From assembly GCA_022822525.1 (NCBI GenBank), contig JAJEBN010000020.1, positions 1 to 64,000 on the forward strand: a stretch of 64,000 nucleotides of DNA, given 5' to 3'. The DNA comes from Acidimicrobiia bacterium (lineage in GTDB: Bacteria; Actinomycetota; Acidimicrobiia; Acidimicrobiales; Poriferisodalaceae). Under the pieces are notes generated by a model that ran no database searches, had not been told where the DNA came from, and saw nothing but the letters and a program-made list of their open reading frames with translations. A program made the translations under genes and the position numbers. Every line of letters begins with the position of its first letter. The first letter of the stretch is position 1. Of the stretch, positions 56,197-64,000 are shown in pieces.

Positions 56197-56733
56197 GTGA
56201 CCGCGTTGGATGAGCGAACGGTCGAGCGCCAACCCGCCTGCTCAATCCAGGCGACGCTCGACATCGTGGGCGACCGCTGGACGCTGCTCATCCTTCGCGA
56301 CCTGTTCCGCGGCGTGCGCCGCTTCAGCGCAATGCAGCATGACTTGGGCATCGCTCGCAACATGCTGGCCGACCGGCTGAGCCGCCTCACCGATGCCGGC
56401 GTGGTGGCCAAAGTTCCCTACCAGCACCGCCCAGTCCGCTACGACTACGTCTTGACCACCAAGGGTCTCGACCTGTCGAACAGCCTGCTTGCGCTGATGG
56501 CCTGGGGCGACCGCTGGTGCCACGACGGCGAGGCGCCGACCGTGCTCGTGCATGCCGACTGCGGCACCCCGCTGGAGATCGCCACACGTTGCCCCGCCTG
56601 CGACGAACCCGTCAGCCCGACGCGCATCCGCAGCCTCGCAGGCCACAGCGACTCATCGCCCGGTGGTGAATTCGCCGCCGCCGGAGCAAGCCAAGCCAAT
56701 CGGCAGCACCCCACGAACGGAGGGGCCCAGTGA
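56197..56733 (+). CDS. HxlR-family transcriptional regulator
   Basis: Winged-helix regulator, 178 residues. CSIQATLDIVGDRWTLLILR is the family start, with Cys15 in the position used for redox or electrophile sensing in some HxlR proteins. GVRRFSAMQHDLGIARNMLA is the recognition region and YVLTTKGLDL the wing end. The C-terminal extension has Cys122, Cys132 and Cys135 (HADCGTPL ... CPACDEP), which could bind zinc or sense thiols. GTG start; the stop overlaps the fbiC GTG. It should control its own promoter and so fbiC. Confidence 0.93.
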   Translation: MTALDERTVERQPACSIQATLDIVGDRWTLLILRDLFRGVRRFSAMQHDLGIARNMLADRLSRLTDAGVVAKVPYQHRPVRYDYVLTTKGLDLSNSLLALMAWGDRWCHDGEAPTVLVHADCGTPLEIATRCPACDEPVSPTRIRSLAGHSDSSPGGEFAAAGASQANRQHPTNGGAQ

Positions 56734-59252
56734 CCATCATCGAACCGTCGCACACCATCGAGGACCCGGCGGCCAACGGCGCACCCGACAACGGCATCGC
56801 CGTGGCACCGCAGCCCACGACCGGGTCGCTGACGCTCGCCAACCTGGCACTGGCCGAGCTGGCCGAGCGCGCCGCTGAGGTGCGCGACCGATCCTTCGGC
56901 ACACGCGTCACCTACAGCCCCAAGGTGTTCATCCCGCTGACGATGCTGTGCCGCGACAAATGCGGCTACTGCACGTTTGCCCAACCGCCGGCCCGGCTCG
57001 ACTCGCCGTACCTGACGCCCGAACAGGTGCTGGAAATCGCCACCAGCGGCGCACGGGCCGGCTGCCACGAGGCGCTCTTCACGCTGGGCGAGCGTCCTGA
57101 GCTGCGCTACCCGGCGGCGGCGGACTGGCTGCGCACCCACGGCTGGGACTCCACCGTCCACTACCTGGTCGAGATGTCCCGGCTCGTGCGCGATGAGACC
57201 GGGCTGCTCCCCCACGCCAATCCGGGTGCCATGACGGCCGGGGAGCTGGCGTCGCTGCGCGAGGTCGCACCGAGCCAGGGGATGATGATCGAGTCGCTGA
57301 ACCCCCACCTCGACTGCCACCGGGGTTCGCCCGACAAGGAACCGGCCCGGCGCCTGGCAACCCTCGAAGCCGCCGGCGAGCTGGCGATCCCGTACACCAC
57401 CGGCATCCTCGTCGGCATCGGCGAGTCGCTGGCGGATCGGCTGGCAGCGCTGGAGGCCATCGCGGCGAGCCACGCCCGCTGGGGTCACATCCAGGAAGTC
57501 ATCGTCCAGAACTTCCTGCCCAAGGCAGGCACGTCCATGCACAACATGCCGGCCTGCCCGCCTGACGAGTACGCGCAGGCGATCGCGCTGGCACGCCTGA
57601 TCCTGCCTGCCGACATTCACCTGCAGGCGCCGCCGAACCTCTCGGACGACTTCGGCGGGCTGCTCGACGTCGGCATCGACGACTGGGGCGGTGTCTCACC
57701 GGTCACTGCCGACCATGTGAATCCCGAGCGCCCGTGGCCGGCACTGGATCGCCTGCGGGAGGTCACCGAGGCGCGAGCGTTCACGCTGGCGCCCCGGCTG
57801 ACGATCTACCCCGAGTTCGCACTCGATCCGCAGCGCTGGCTGGACGAGGGGAATCGATTTTCGGTGATGGACCGGTCCGACGCAGAGGGACTCGGCCGCG
57901 ACGACCCCGGCAGCCAGATGCCTGAACGGACGATGGAGAACCTCGACGCCGGCTCCGGCGCGGACGTGCTCGTTGCCGACGAGAACTCGACCCAGTGGTA
58001 CTCCGGCGGCGCAGGTCACTACCCGACCGACATCATGAGCGGTCGCTCGCACGCCCGCGGCGCAGTGCGGGAGGTGCTCGACGGGGTGATGGCCGGTCAG
58101 CAAGTCGGCCATGAGGAGATCGTCACGCTCTTCTCCGCACGCGGCCCCGAGGTGGTCGCCATCGGCGAAGTGGCCGACGAGCTGCGCCGTGAAGCTGTCG
58201 GCGACATTGTGACCTGGGTGCACAATCGCAACATCAACTACACAAACGTCTGCACGTTCAAGTGCAAGTTCTGCGGCTTCTCCAAGGGTCCCCTGTCGCT
58301 GAATCTGCGGGGCACGCCCTACATGCTGACGCTGGCAGACATCCAGGAACGGGTGATCGAGGCCGCCGAGCTGGGCGCCACCGAGGTGACGCTGCAAGGC
58401 GGCATCCACCCCAGCTTCGACGGCGACTACTACATCGACGTGTGCCGGGCCATCCATGACGTCGTTCCCGACATGCACCTGCACGGGTTCACGGCCCTCG
58501 AAGTCATCGAAGGCGCCAAGCGGCTCGGCGAATCTCTCGTCGACTATCTCATGCGGCTCAAGGAGGCAGGGCTGAAGTCGCTGCCCGGCACCGCGGCAGA
58601 GATCCTCGACGACTCGGTGCGGGCCGTCCTGTGCCCCGACAAGATCAACACTGCCGAGTGGCTGGAGTGCCATGAGGCAGCGCACGCTGTGGGTCTTCAC
58701 TCGAATATCACGATCATGTTCGGCTCGATCGAGCATCCGGAGAACTGGGCCAACCACATCGTCGCCACCCGCGAGCTGCAGAAGCGCACAGGCGGGTTCA
58801 CCGAGTGGGTACCGCTGCCGTTCGTGCACATGGCCAGCCCGATCTACCTGCGCAAGGGCGCCCGGCGGGGTCCGACGTTCCGGGAGACCCTCCTGATGCA
58901 CGCGGTGCCGCGCATCGCCTACCGGGGGCTCATCGACAACGTGCAGGTGTCCTGGGTGAAGATCGGTCCTCCGGGCGCGCAGCAGATCCTGCGGGCAGGC
59001 GCCAACGACCTGGGCGGCACGCTCATGGACGAGAACATCTCCCGGGCTGCGGGAGCGCAGCACGGGCAGGGTCTCGCCGAGCAGGACTTCCGCAATATCG
59101 CCGAGCCTGTGGGCCGCCGCGTTCGCCAGCGGCTCACCGGCTACGAGAACGCGGACGGGGCCCCTGAGGTTCGCAGCCGGACGCTGCGCCCCACCGACAA
59201 CGCCACCGACCGCAAGCTCATCCCGCTCGAATCGCTCGGCAGTCGCGTCTAG
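56730..59252 (+). CDS. fbiC: FO synthase, fused CofG-CofH (F420 biosynthesis)
   Basis: Makes the deazaflavin FO, the chromophore of F420, from tyrosine and a ribitylated uracil; 840 residues. Two radical-SAM domains: CofG half with Cys74/78/81 (MLCRDKCGYCTFA) and CofH half from about residue 490 with Cys508/512/515 (CTFKCKFCGFSKG). Later CofH marks are QGGIHPSFDGDYY and MFGSIEHPENW. Start GTG overlaps the hxlR stop (GTGA), so translation is coupled. FbiC fusion is usual in actinobacteria. Its stop codon lies within a tandem duplication. Confidence 0.96.
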   Translation: MTIIEPSHTIEDPAANGAPDNGIAVAPQPTTGSLTLANLALAELAERAAEVRDRSFGTRVTYSPKVFIPLTMLCRDKCGYCTFAQPPARLDSPYLTPEQVLEIATSGARAGCHEALFTLGERPELRYPAAADWLRTHGWDSTVHYLVEMSRLVRDETGLLPHANPGAMTAGELASLREVAPSQGMMIESLNPHLDCHRGSPDKEPARRLATLEAAGELAIPYTTGILVGIGESLADRLAALEAIAASHARWGHIQEVIVQNFLPKAGTSMHNMPACPPDEYAQAIALARLILPADIHLQAPPNLSDDFGGLLDVGIDDWGGVSPVTADHVNPERPWPALDRLREVTEARAFTLAPRLTIYPEFALDPQRWLDEGNRFSVMDRSDAEGLGRDDPGSQMPERTMENLDAGSGADVLVADENSTQWYSGGAGHYPTDIMSGRSHARGAVREVLDGVMAGQQVGHEEIVTLFSARGPEVVAIGEVADELRREAVGDIVTWVHNRNINYTNVCTFKCKFCGFSKGPLSLNLRGTPYMLTLADIQERVIEAAELGATEVTLQGGIHPSFDGDYYIDVCRAIHDVVPDMHLHGFTALEVIEGAKRLGESLVDYLMRLKEAGLKSLPGTAAEILDDSVRAVLCPDKINTAEWLECHEAAHAVGLHSNITIMFGSIEHPENWANHIVATRELQKRTGGFTEWVPLPFVHMASPIYLRKGARRGPTFRETLLMHAVPRIAYRGLIDNVQVSWVKIGPPGAQQILRAGANDLGGTLMDENISRAAGAQHGQGLAEQDFRNIAEPVGRRVRQRLTGYENADGAPEVRSRTLRPTDNATDRKLIPLESLGSRV

Positions 59253-59320
59253 CGACTGCGCAAGCAGCACAGCAGTCGCGTCGAGCGACTGCGCAAAGAG
59301 CACAGCAGCCGCGTCGAGCC
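59239..59320 (+). repeat. 33-bp tandem repeat spanning the fbiC stop, with hairpin arms
   Basis: Units 59239-59271 and 59272-59304 match at 30 of 33 bases, then a partial third. Each full unit can fold a hairpin with arms CAGTCGC/GCGACTG and a 5-base loop (59240-59258, 59273-59291). The fbiC stop (TAG, 59250-59252) lies at the first loop; the matching codon in unit two is GAG. Confidence 0.8.
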
Positions 59321-59355
59321 AGATTCGCCGCGGATGCGGACGAATCAGCGAGGCG

Positions 59356-59361
59356 TACGCT
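59356..59361 (+). promoter_or_regulatory. -10 box TACGCT
   Basis: TACGCT ends 10 bases before the ATG of the thioredoxin-like gene. Confidence 0.35.
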
Positions 59362-59371
59362 GCGCGTTGGG

Positions 59372-60103
59372 ATGAAGTCTTCCTACGCGCGCTACGGGGC
59401 GCTCCTCATCGTGCTGGCGGGCATCGCTGTCATCGTCTGGACCGCGGTCGCCGACCCCGACACCTCGCCGACGTTGGCCGAGGCTGCCGATGCGCCCAGC
59501 ACCGAGCTTTCGCCCGCAGTTCCGGGCGACTCCGGCGATGCAATGGAGGCGAGCGCTGCCGACGATGCTGCGCCGTCACCCACCACGACGACGCCGGCGG
59601 CCACCACGACAACCGAGCCGCCCGAGCCGGTTCCCGTCCTGGGCACCGCCTTCACACTGAGCCGGCTCGACGGATGGCTCAACACCGACGCCACGTCGCT
59701 CGAGGAGATCCGCGAGCAGAACACCCTGACAGTGGTGCAGTTCTGGACCTTCGGCTGCCGCAACTGCAAGAAGACGCTCGACGCGCTGGGCCAGCTTCAT
59801 GCCGATTTCCGCGATCGCGGCGTGGAGGTCGTGGGGGTGCACGCGCCCGAGTTCGCGTACGAGGCCGATGTCGACAACATCATCGAAGCCGCTGCGGAGC
59901 TCGGAGTGGTCTGGCCGATCGCACTCGACACCACCAAGTACAACTTCCACGTCTGGCAGGAAGGCCCGACCGGCTACTGGCCCCGCGTCTACATCATCGA
60001 CAGCGAGAACCAGATCCGCTTCGATCGCCGCGGCGACGGCGCTCACACCTACCGGGAGCTCTACGCGACCGTCGAGCGGCTCCTCGCCCAAGAGAGCGCA
60101 TAG
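59372..60103 (+). CDS. Membrane-anchored thioredoxin/redoxin-like protein
   Basis: A 243-residue protein: N-terminal membrane anchor (ALLIVLAGIAVIVWTAVA, residues 10-27), a long Ser/Thr/Ala/Pro linker (28-90, TTTTPAATTTTEPPEPVPV) and an extracytoplasmic thioredoxin domain with active site FGCRNCKK (Cys129, Cys132). The C-terminal part (VHAPEFAYEADVDNIIEAAA, WPRVYIIDSE) is redoxin/DipZ-like. It probably takes electrons from the CcdA-like protein encoded 15 bases downstream and passes them to exported thiol proteins. Confidence 0.9.
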   Translation: MKSSYARYGALLIVLAGIAVIVWTAVADPDTSPTLAEAADAPSTELSPAVPGDSGDAMEASAADDAAPSPTTTTPAATTTTEPPEPVPVLGTAFTLSRLDGWLNTDATSLEEIREQNTLTVVQFWTFGCRNCKKTLDALGQLHADFRDRGVEVVGVHAPEFAYEADVDNIIEAAAELGVVWPIALDTTKYNFHVWQEGPTGYWPRVYIIDSENQIRFDRRGDGAHTYRELYATVERLLAQESA

Positions 60104-60118
60104 GCAGGCCGTCCCGTC

Positions 60119-60730
60119 GTGGACACGCTCGTCGACACCTTCACCGAAGGGATCAGCGTCATCACGTGGGCGTGCACGCTGCCCATCGCCCTCCCCGGCC
60201 TGGCGCTCATGCTGGCGGCACGGCGAGCCCGGCTCACCGTCGGCTTGCTGTATGTCACCGGCGTCGCGCTGATGGCGTGGGCGCCCGCCGCGGGGTACTG
60301 GCGCACCGACCTGAGCGGCCTGGTCGTCGTGATTGCCGCCGTGCTGGCGGCAGGGACCTACCTGGCGGCGTGGAAGGCGCCTGCGGGCAACTGGCCGCTC
60401 GCCGCGGGCAGCGGATTCGTCGGCGGTGCCATCGCAAGCTGGCTGTGGCGACCCTGTGTCGGCCCCCGGCTGGGAGACATCCTGAACGAAGCCAGCGCTG
60501 ACGAGCTGCGCACGCTGGCGCTGATGGGGGTGTACGCGGTGGGAGCGCTGCTGCCGCTGTTGCTGCTCGCGGTGCTGCCGGTCGCGGTGCCTGCGGTGGG
60601 CCGGGTGCTCGACCGCAGGCACTTCGCGATCGCCGGAGCGGTCCTCGGCGGGATGTATGCGATCACGCTCGCCATCGGCCTGTACGACGACCTGATCGGC
60701 GAGCTGTACCGCATCTCGAGCGGCTACTGA
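60119..60730 (+). CDS. CcdA/DsbD-like transmembrane thiol-electron carrier
   Basis: Polytopic membrane protein, 203 residues from a GTG start. A CcdA-like pair of cysteines is visible: Cys19 in WACTLPIALPGLALMLA and Cys113 in RPCVGPRLGD, each beside a helix-breaking Pro as in CcdA/DsbD. The remaining helices (LTVGLLYVTGVALMAW, GLVVVIAAVLAAGTYLAAW and later segments) give about six. It should carry electrons from cytoplasmic thioredoxin across the membrane to the thioredoxin-like protein encoded just before it. Confidence 0.85.
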   Translation: MDTLVDTFTEGISVITWACTLPIALPGLALMLAARRARLTVGLLYVTGVALMAWAPAAGYWRTDLSGLVVVIAAVLAAGTYLAAWKAPAGNWPLAAGSGFVGGAIASWLWRPCVGPRLGDILNEASADELRTLALMGVYAVGALLPLLLLAVLPVAVPAVGRVLDRRHFAIAGAVLGGMYAITLAIGLYDDLIGELYRISSGY

Positions 60731-60764
60731 GCGCCGTCCCGCGTCGAGGTCGTGTCTCGGAGGA

Positions 60765-60992
60765 CTACCACAGTTCCTCGGCGTCAGCGCTGACGCCGGT
60801 GGATTCGCGCAGGATCGACGCCGCCTTGATTGTGGCCCTGCGGGCACGGGTCACGCTTCGCTCGAGCCGGGATCGCTCGTCGCTGGTGTCCGCGTCGGCA
60901 AGTGCCCCCTGCAGCAGCTCGATGCTCAGCTCGGCCAGCCGTTCGGCCGTGTCGTCGAGACGGTCGGCCAGTTCGATGATCTCGTCGTGCAT
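60765..60992 (-). CDS. Small helical protein at the end of the glycolate oxidase operon
   Basis: A 75-residue, almost fully helical and strongly charged protein (MHDEIIELADRLDDTAERLA, then LERSVTRARRATIKAASILR). No Cys/His metal motif, no signal peptide. It begins 5 bases after the glcF stop on the same strand, so it is probably made with the operon. I do not recognise the family; it could be an assembly or regulatory partner. Longer open frame upstream of this ATG is antisense-like shadow of glcF. Confidence 0.65.
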   Translation of the reverse strand: MHDEIIELADRLDDTAERLAELSIELLQGALADADTSDERSRLERSVTRARRATIKAASILRESTGVSADAEELW

Positions 60993-60996
60993 CGGC

Positions 60997-62262
60997 TCAG
61001 GCCTCCCGGGCGGACAGGTGCTCGGCCACGATCTCGAGCGGGTGGCGCACGTCGAGGCCCACAGCTCGCAGGTGCAATGTGCACCCGGGGTTCGCGCTGG
61101 CCACCACGTTCGCACCAGTGCGTTCGATGGCGGCCACCTTGCGCTCCCGCACTGCTCCGGCGACCTCGGGATGCTGCTGGGAGTATGCCCCGCCGGCGCC
61201 GCAGCAGAGGCCGTCGTCGTCGAGCTCGACGACATCGAAGTACCGGCTGAGCACCGCTCGTACGGGCAGGTGTGCCTGCTGGACGTGGCGCAGATGGCAC
61301 GGGTCTTGCACCGCGATCTGCAGCGGCGCTGAGCCATTGGCACCGGGGGCAGCTGACGGCAGATTGTCGACCCGCTCAGCCAGCCACTCGTGCACGTCCT
61401 GGACACGCTCTGCGAATCGGCGGGCCTCTTCGGTGCCGAGCAGGTGACCGTATTCCTTCATCGTGGCACCGCAGCCGGCCGAGTCGATGAGGATCGGAGC
61501 CTCGCCGGGAAGTGCTGCCATCACCTTGCGCGCGAGTCGCCGGGTGTCAGAGGCCAGGCCCGCATGGAGATGCAGCGACCCGCAGCACGAAGCTCTCGGC
61601 GGTGGCAGCGCTACGCCGGCGCCGGTGGATTCGATCACGGCCTGCACTGCCCGGTGGGTGTCGCGCATCCACGCATCCATGACGCATCCGGTGAACAGCC
61701 AGACGTCGTCGCCGCTGGCGATGAGCGGTGACTGGCGCACGGGCACCCGCGGCAGCGAGGCGGTCATGGCACCGAGCTGGCGAAATGGGCGTGCACGACC
61801 CAGCAATCCGATCAGTCGCATCAGGCCGAGCCGTTGGGACAGCCCCAGCAGCCGGGATCCGAACCCGAGCAGCCGGGGCATGCCCAGGGCGCGGTACGCG
61901 AGCCGCCGCAGGCGGGGCTGGTAGCCGGTCTGCGAGGCCAGCGCCTCGCGGGTGACCTCCATCATGTGGCCGTAGCGGACGCCGGCAGGGCACGCCGTCT
62001 CGCAGCCACGGCACTGGATGCAGGCGTCCATGAACTCCACGAACGCCTCATCGGCCTCGCCCCGCTCGGCGACGTCGCGCATGAGTGCGATGCGGCCGCG
62101 CGGCGACGCCGATTCCTCACCTGTCACCCGGTATGTCGGGCAATGCGGCAGGCACATGCCGCACGCCACACACGATGCGAGCGTGTCGCTGTCGATGTCG
62201 AGCTGCAGCGGGAATGTGCCCGCTGTGCCCGATGGCTCGCCCACAGGGCTCGCTGTGCTCAC
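60997..62262 (-). CDS. glcF: Glycolate oxidase iron-sulfur subunit
   Basis: GlcF-type electron-transfer protein, 421 residues. Two [4Fe-4S] clusters: CVACGMCLPHCP and CIQCRGCETACP. Two CCG domains follow (ASCCGSLHLHAG and CCGAGGAYSQQHP), as in GlcF and heterodisulfide reductase D. The GTG start at 62260-62262 overlaps the glcE stop (GTGA). It passes electrons from the GlcD/GlcE flavoproteins towards the quinone pool. Confidence 0.92.
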   Translation of the reverse strand: MSTASPVGEPSGTAGTFPLQLDIDSDTLASCVACGMCLPHCPTYRVTGEESASPRGRIALMRDVAERGEADEAFVEFMDACIQCRGCETACPAGVRYGHMMEVTREALASQTGYQPRLRRLAYRALGMPRLLGFGSRLLGLSQRLGLMRLIGLLGRARPFRQLGAMTASLPRVPVRQSPLIASGDDVWLFTGCVMDAWMRDTHRAVQAVIESTGAGVALPPPRASCCGSLHLHAGLASDTRRLARKVMAALPGEAPILIDSAGCGATMKEYGHLLGTEEARRFAERVQDVHEWLAERVDNLPSAAPGANGSAPLQIAVQDPCHLRHVQQAHLPVRAVLSRYFDVVELDDDGLCCGAGGAYSQQHPEVAGAVRERKVAAIERTGANVVASANPGCTLHLRAVGLDVRHPLEIVAEHLSAREA

Positions 62263-63251
62263 CAGGGCCTCCGGCCGGGGTTGAGGCGGTTGTCGGGATC
62301 CAGTCGCTGCTTGAGCTGGTCCATCAGCAGCGCATTGGCTGGCGCGACCGGTGCAGCCTGCACAGCTTCGTGCCGGTGCACCAGGCCGATACCGACCTCG
62401 GCGAGCCACTCGCCCCCGGTGCCGGCGAGCGCTCGCAGGTCCGAGGGCCGCATCGACTCGCGCCCCACAGCCGGGATCGGCGGCGGGCCGTCGCACGGAG
62501 CGAACCCCGCCGGCTCCAGCTTGCTGGCCTCTGCCGCGACATCGGCCGGGTCGCCCTCCAGCAGGATCCAGGCATGCGAACCGTTCCACAGAATGCTGCT
62601 CGGCCGGTACAGCAGGTCGAATGCGGCAAACGGATCGCCGTCTCCCGTCAGCCACTGCGATGCCGCAGGCACCGGCAGGGTCCGCAGGATCACTTCGGCC
62701 AGCAGCCCGAGCGTGCCCAGCGACCCCACCAGCAGGCGAGCGAGGTCGTACCCCGAGACATTCTTCACCGTGGGCCCGCCCGCGGTGACCACCTTGCCGG
62801 AGGCATCCACGTGACGTGTCTGCAAGACGAGATCGCGCACGTGACCGTAACGAAGCCTGCGGTGCCCGCTGAAACCGCACGCCAGCACACCGCCCACGGT
62901 CGCGGCGTCGTCGGCTGGGTCGAGCGGGACCATCTGGCCGGTTTGAGCGAGATGCGCCGAGAGATCGGCCACAGTCGTGCCGGCGCCGCAGCGAACCGTC
63001 ATCTCCGACGGCTCGTGTTCCCACACGCCCGCGGGCGCGCGGACTTCACGCGTCCCCGCAAGCGGAGTGCCGCCCACGTCCCAATGCGCCTGGGCCCCCA
63101 CCACGGTCACCGGATCGCAGCTGCCGACCTCGTGAGCAAACGCTGTCACCTCCGCAGCAATGTTCGCGGCGAGGCTGGCACCAGCGTCGGGCGACCCGGT
63201 GCTCGCTCCCTCCCACTGCGGCTCGCTGCCGCCGCTGGATCGGCGATTCAC
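62259..63251 (-). CDS. glcE: Glycolate oxidase FAD-binding subunit
   Basis: FAD_binding_4 (PCMH-type) protein, 330 residues: MTVRCGAGTTVADLSAHLAQ, LDPADDAATVGGVLACGFSG, RYGHVRDLVLQ and PTVKNVSGYDLARLLVGSLG are the usual flavin contacts. It is shorter than GlcD and lacks most of the catalytic cap, as expected for GlcE. Start chosen at GTG 63249-63251, which overlaps the glcD stop; the longer frame (63296) would extend into glcD. Confidence 0.9.
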   Translation of the reverse strand: MNRRSSGGSEPQWEGASTGSPDAGASLAANIAAEVTAFAHEVGSCDPVTVVGAQAHWDVGGTPLAGTREVRAPAGVWEHEPSEMTVRCGAGTTVADLSAHLAQTGQMVPLDPADDAATVGGVLACGFSGHRRLRYGHVRDLVLQTRHVDASGKVVTAGGPTVKNVSGYDLARLLVGSLGTLGLLAEVILRTLPVPAASQWLTGDGDPFAAFDLLYRPSSILWNGSHAWILLEGDPADVAAEASKLEPAGFAPCDGPPPIPAVGRESMRPSDLRALAGTGGEWLAEVGIGLVHRHEAVQAAPVAPANALLMDQLKQRLDPDNRLNPGRRPW

Positions 63252-64000
63252 ACCCAAGCGCCTTCGGGTACATGCTGGTGGAACGAATCGCTGCAACGCG
63301 AGCCCGTCGGGATGATCTTGAGGGGATTGGCAAGGCCGTCGGGGTCGAAGGTCTCACGAACCAGATCCTGGGTGTACATGTCGTGGGTACTGAACAGCAT
63401 CCCCATGTAATCCCGCTTCTCCAACCCGATCCCGTGCTCGCCGCTGAGCACCCCACCGGCCTCGATGGAGGCGGCAACGATGTCGCGGCCCGCTGCTTTC
63501 ACCCGTTCGTCCACCCCCGGCTCACGCCGGTCGAATGCCAGGATCGGATGCAGGTTGCCGTCCCCGGCGTGAAACACGTTGACCGCGATCAGGTCGTACG
63601 CGTCGGCGATCCGGTACACCTTCTCGAGCACTTCAGTGAGCCGTGACCTCGGCACGACCGTGTCGTGGAGGTAGTAGTCGGGCTTGATCCGTGCGACAGC
63701 CCCGAACGCGTTCTTGCGTCCCTTCCACAGCAGCGCCCGTTCGGCGTCGTCGGCTGCGACCCGGACGTGGCCGGCGTGATGGCGCTCCGCCACCTCCCGC
63801 ACGATCTCCACACCGGCTTCCACACCGCCGCCCAGACCGTCGAGCTCGACCAGCAAGACCGCCGCAGCTCCGGTCGGGTAGCCCGCATGCGCGAAAGCCT
63901 CCACGATCTCGATGGCGCGCTGATCCATCATCTCCAGCGCAGAGGGCACCAGACCTGCGGCGATGATGGCGCTGACCGCAGCCGAGCCCTCGCTGACATC
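63248..64000 (-). CDS. glcD: Glycolate oxidase subunit GlcD, C-terminal part (cut by window edge)
   Basis: The 250 visible residues are the C-terminal FAD-linked oxidase domain: DVSEGSAAVSAIIAAGLVPS, ALEMMDQRAIEIVEAF, the His-rich VNVFHAGDGNLHPILAFDR and the end SGEHGIGLEKRDYMGMLFS. The HAGDGNLHP and EHGIG motifs are typical of D-2-hydroxyacid oxidases (GlcD, D-lactate and D-2-hydroxyglutarate dehydrogenases). The 5' half lies beyond the right edge. First gene seen of the glcD-glcE-glcF operon. Confidence 0.92.
   Translation of the reverse strand, partial: DVSEGSAAVSAIIAAGLVPSALEMMDQRAIEIVEAFAHAGYPTGAAAVLLVELDGLGGGVEAGVEIVREVAERHHAGHVRVAADDAERALLWKGRKNAFGAVARIKPDYYLHDTVVPRSRLTEVLEKVYRIADAYDLIAVNVFHAGDGNLHPILAFDRREPGVDERVKAAGRDIVAASIEAGGVLSGEHGIGLEKRDYMGMLFSTHDMYTQDLVRETFDPDGLANPLKIIPTGSRCSDSFHQHVPEGAWV

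Noticed and set aside
57696-59303. Minus-strand 535-residue open frame opposite fbiC
   Set aside because: No domain, and the repeated LFAQSLDATA start comes from the 33-bp tandem repeat at the fbiC end.
59239-59320. The paired hairpins after fbiC as a rho-independent terminator
   Set aside because: There is no T-run, the first hairpin lies in the coding end, and the structure is explained by tandem duplication.

Overview
This window looks like a chromosomal segment of a GC-rich actinobacterium. Supporting signs are a fused FbiC for coenzyme F420, a Ddn-type F420 reductase, a homologue of the mycothiol-linked nitroreductase Rv2466c, GTG starts, 'GTGA' stop/start overlaps and many TANNNT -10 boxes placed 6-10 bases before start codons, as in leaderless genes. 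The mix of CaiB-type CoA transferases, epoxide hydrolase, hydantoinase and amidohydrolases would suit a metabolically broad Acidimicrobiia-like organism. That placement is inference: there is no rRNA or other taxonomic marker here. I saw no tRNA, rRNA, prophage, IS element or CRISPR array.

Layout. 1-5.3 kb: phosphotransferase (cut by the left edge), PLP decarboxylase, a coiled-coil repeat protein, hisC and a polysaccharide deacetylase. 5.4-17 kb: acyl-CoA and hydrolase genes (double-length CoA transferase, epoxide hydrolase, acyl-CoA synthetase, enoyl-CoA hydratase/methyltransferase pair, three esterase/hydrolases, DsbA-like protein). 17-21.4 kb: a two-gene molybdopterin oxidoreductase operon whose Fe-S subunit is fused to an NrfD-like membrane anchor. 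21.5-26.8 kb: a glycine-betaine-type ABC importer (ATPase, very large permease, lipoprotein). 26.9-31.7 kb: SDR, two hydrolases, amidohydrolase, quinone reductase. 31.7-36.8 kb: ribH divergent from a HyuA-HyuB fusion coupled to a MOSC protein. 36.8-37.7 kb: an AT-richer island with a Phd/VapC toxin-antitoxin pair. 37.8-45.5 kb: HD protein, ilvE, bifunctional beta-oxidation enzyme, TauD-like dioxygenase, Ldh2-type dehydrogenase and TcuA-like flavoprotein. 45.6-52.9 kb: monomeric isocitrate dehydrogenase, argG, M20 peptidase, Ddn-like protein, an unrecognised small protein and a FIST protein. 52.9-56.1 kb: transketolase and transaldolase. 56.2-60.7 kb: an HxlR regulator overlapping fbiC, then a thioredoxin/CcdA pair. 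60.8-64 kb: a glycolate-oxidase-type operon (glcD cut by the right edge, glcE, glcF, small helical protein).

The genes work mainly in carbon and amino-acid metabolism: two transaminases, argG, the non-oxidative pentose phosphate pair, beta-oxidation, glycolate oxidation and osmolyte uptake. Redox functions (F420, molybdopterin, thioredoxin) are well represented. The points most worth a second look are the uncharacterised Mo/Fe-S/NrfD operon, the HxlR-fbiC operon with a promoter-embedded palindrome, the ABC permease with extra domains, 3'-end duplications at three neighbouring genes, the interlocked ribH/hyuAB promoters and the recurring leaderless promoter pattern. I did not find a clear multi-gene defence or otherwise unprecedented system.
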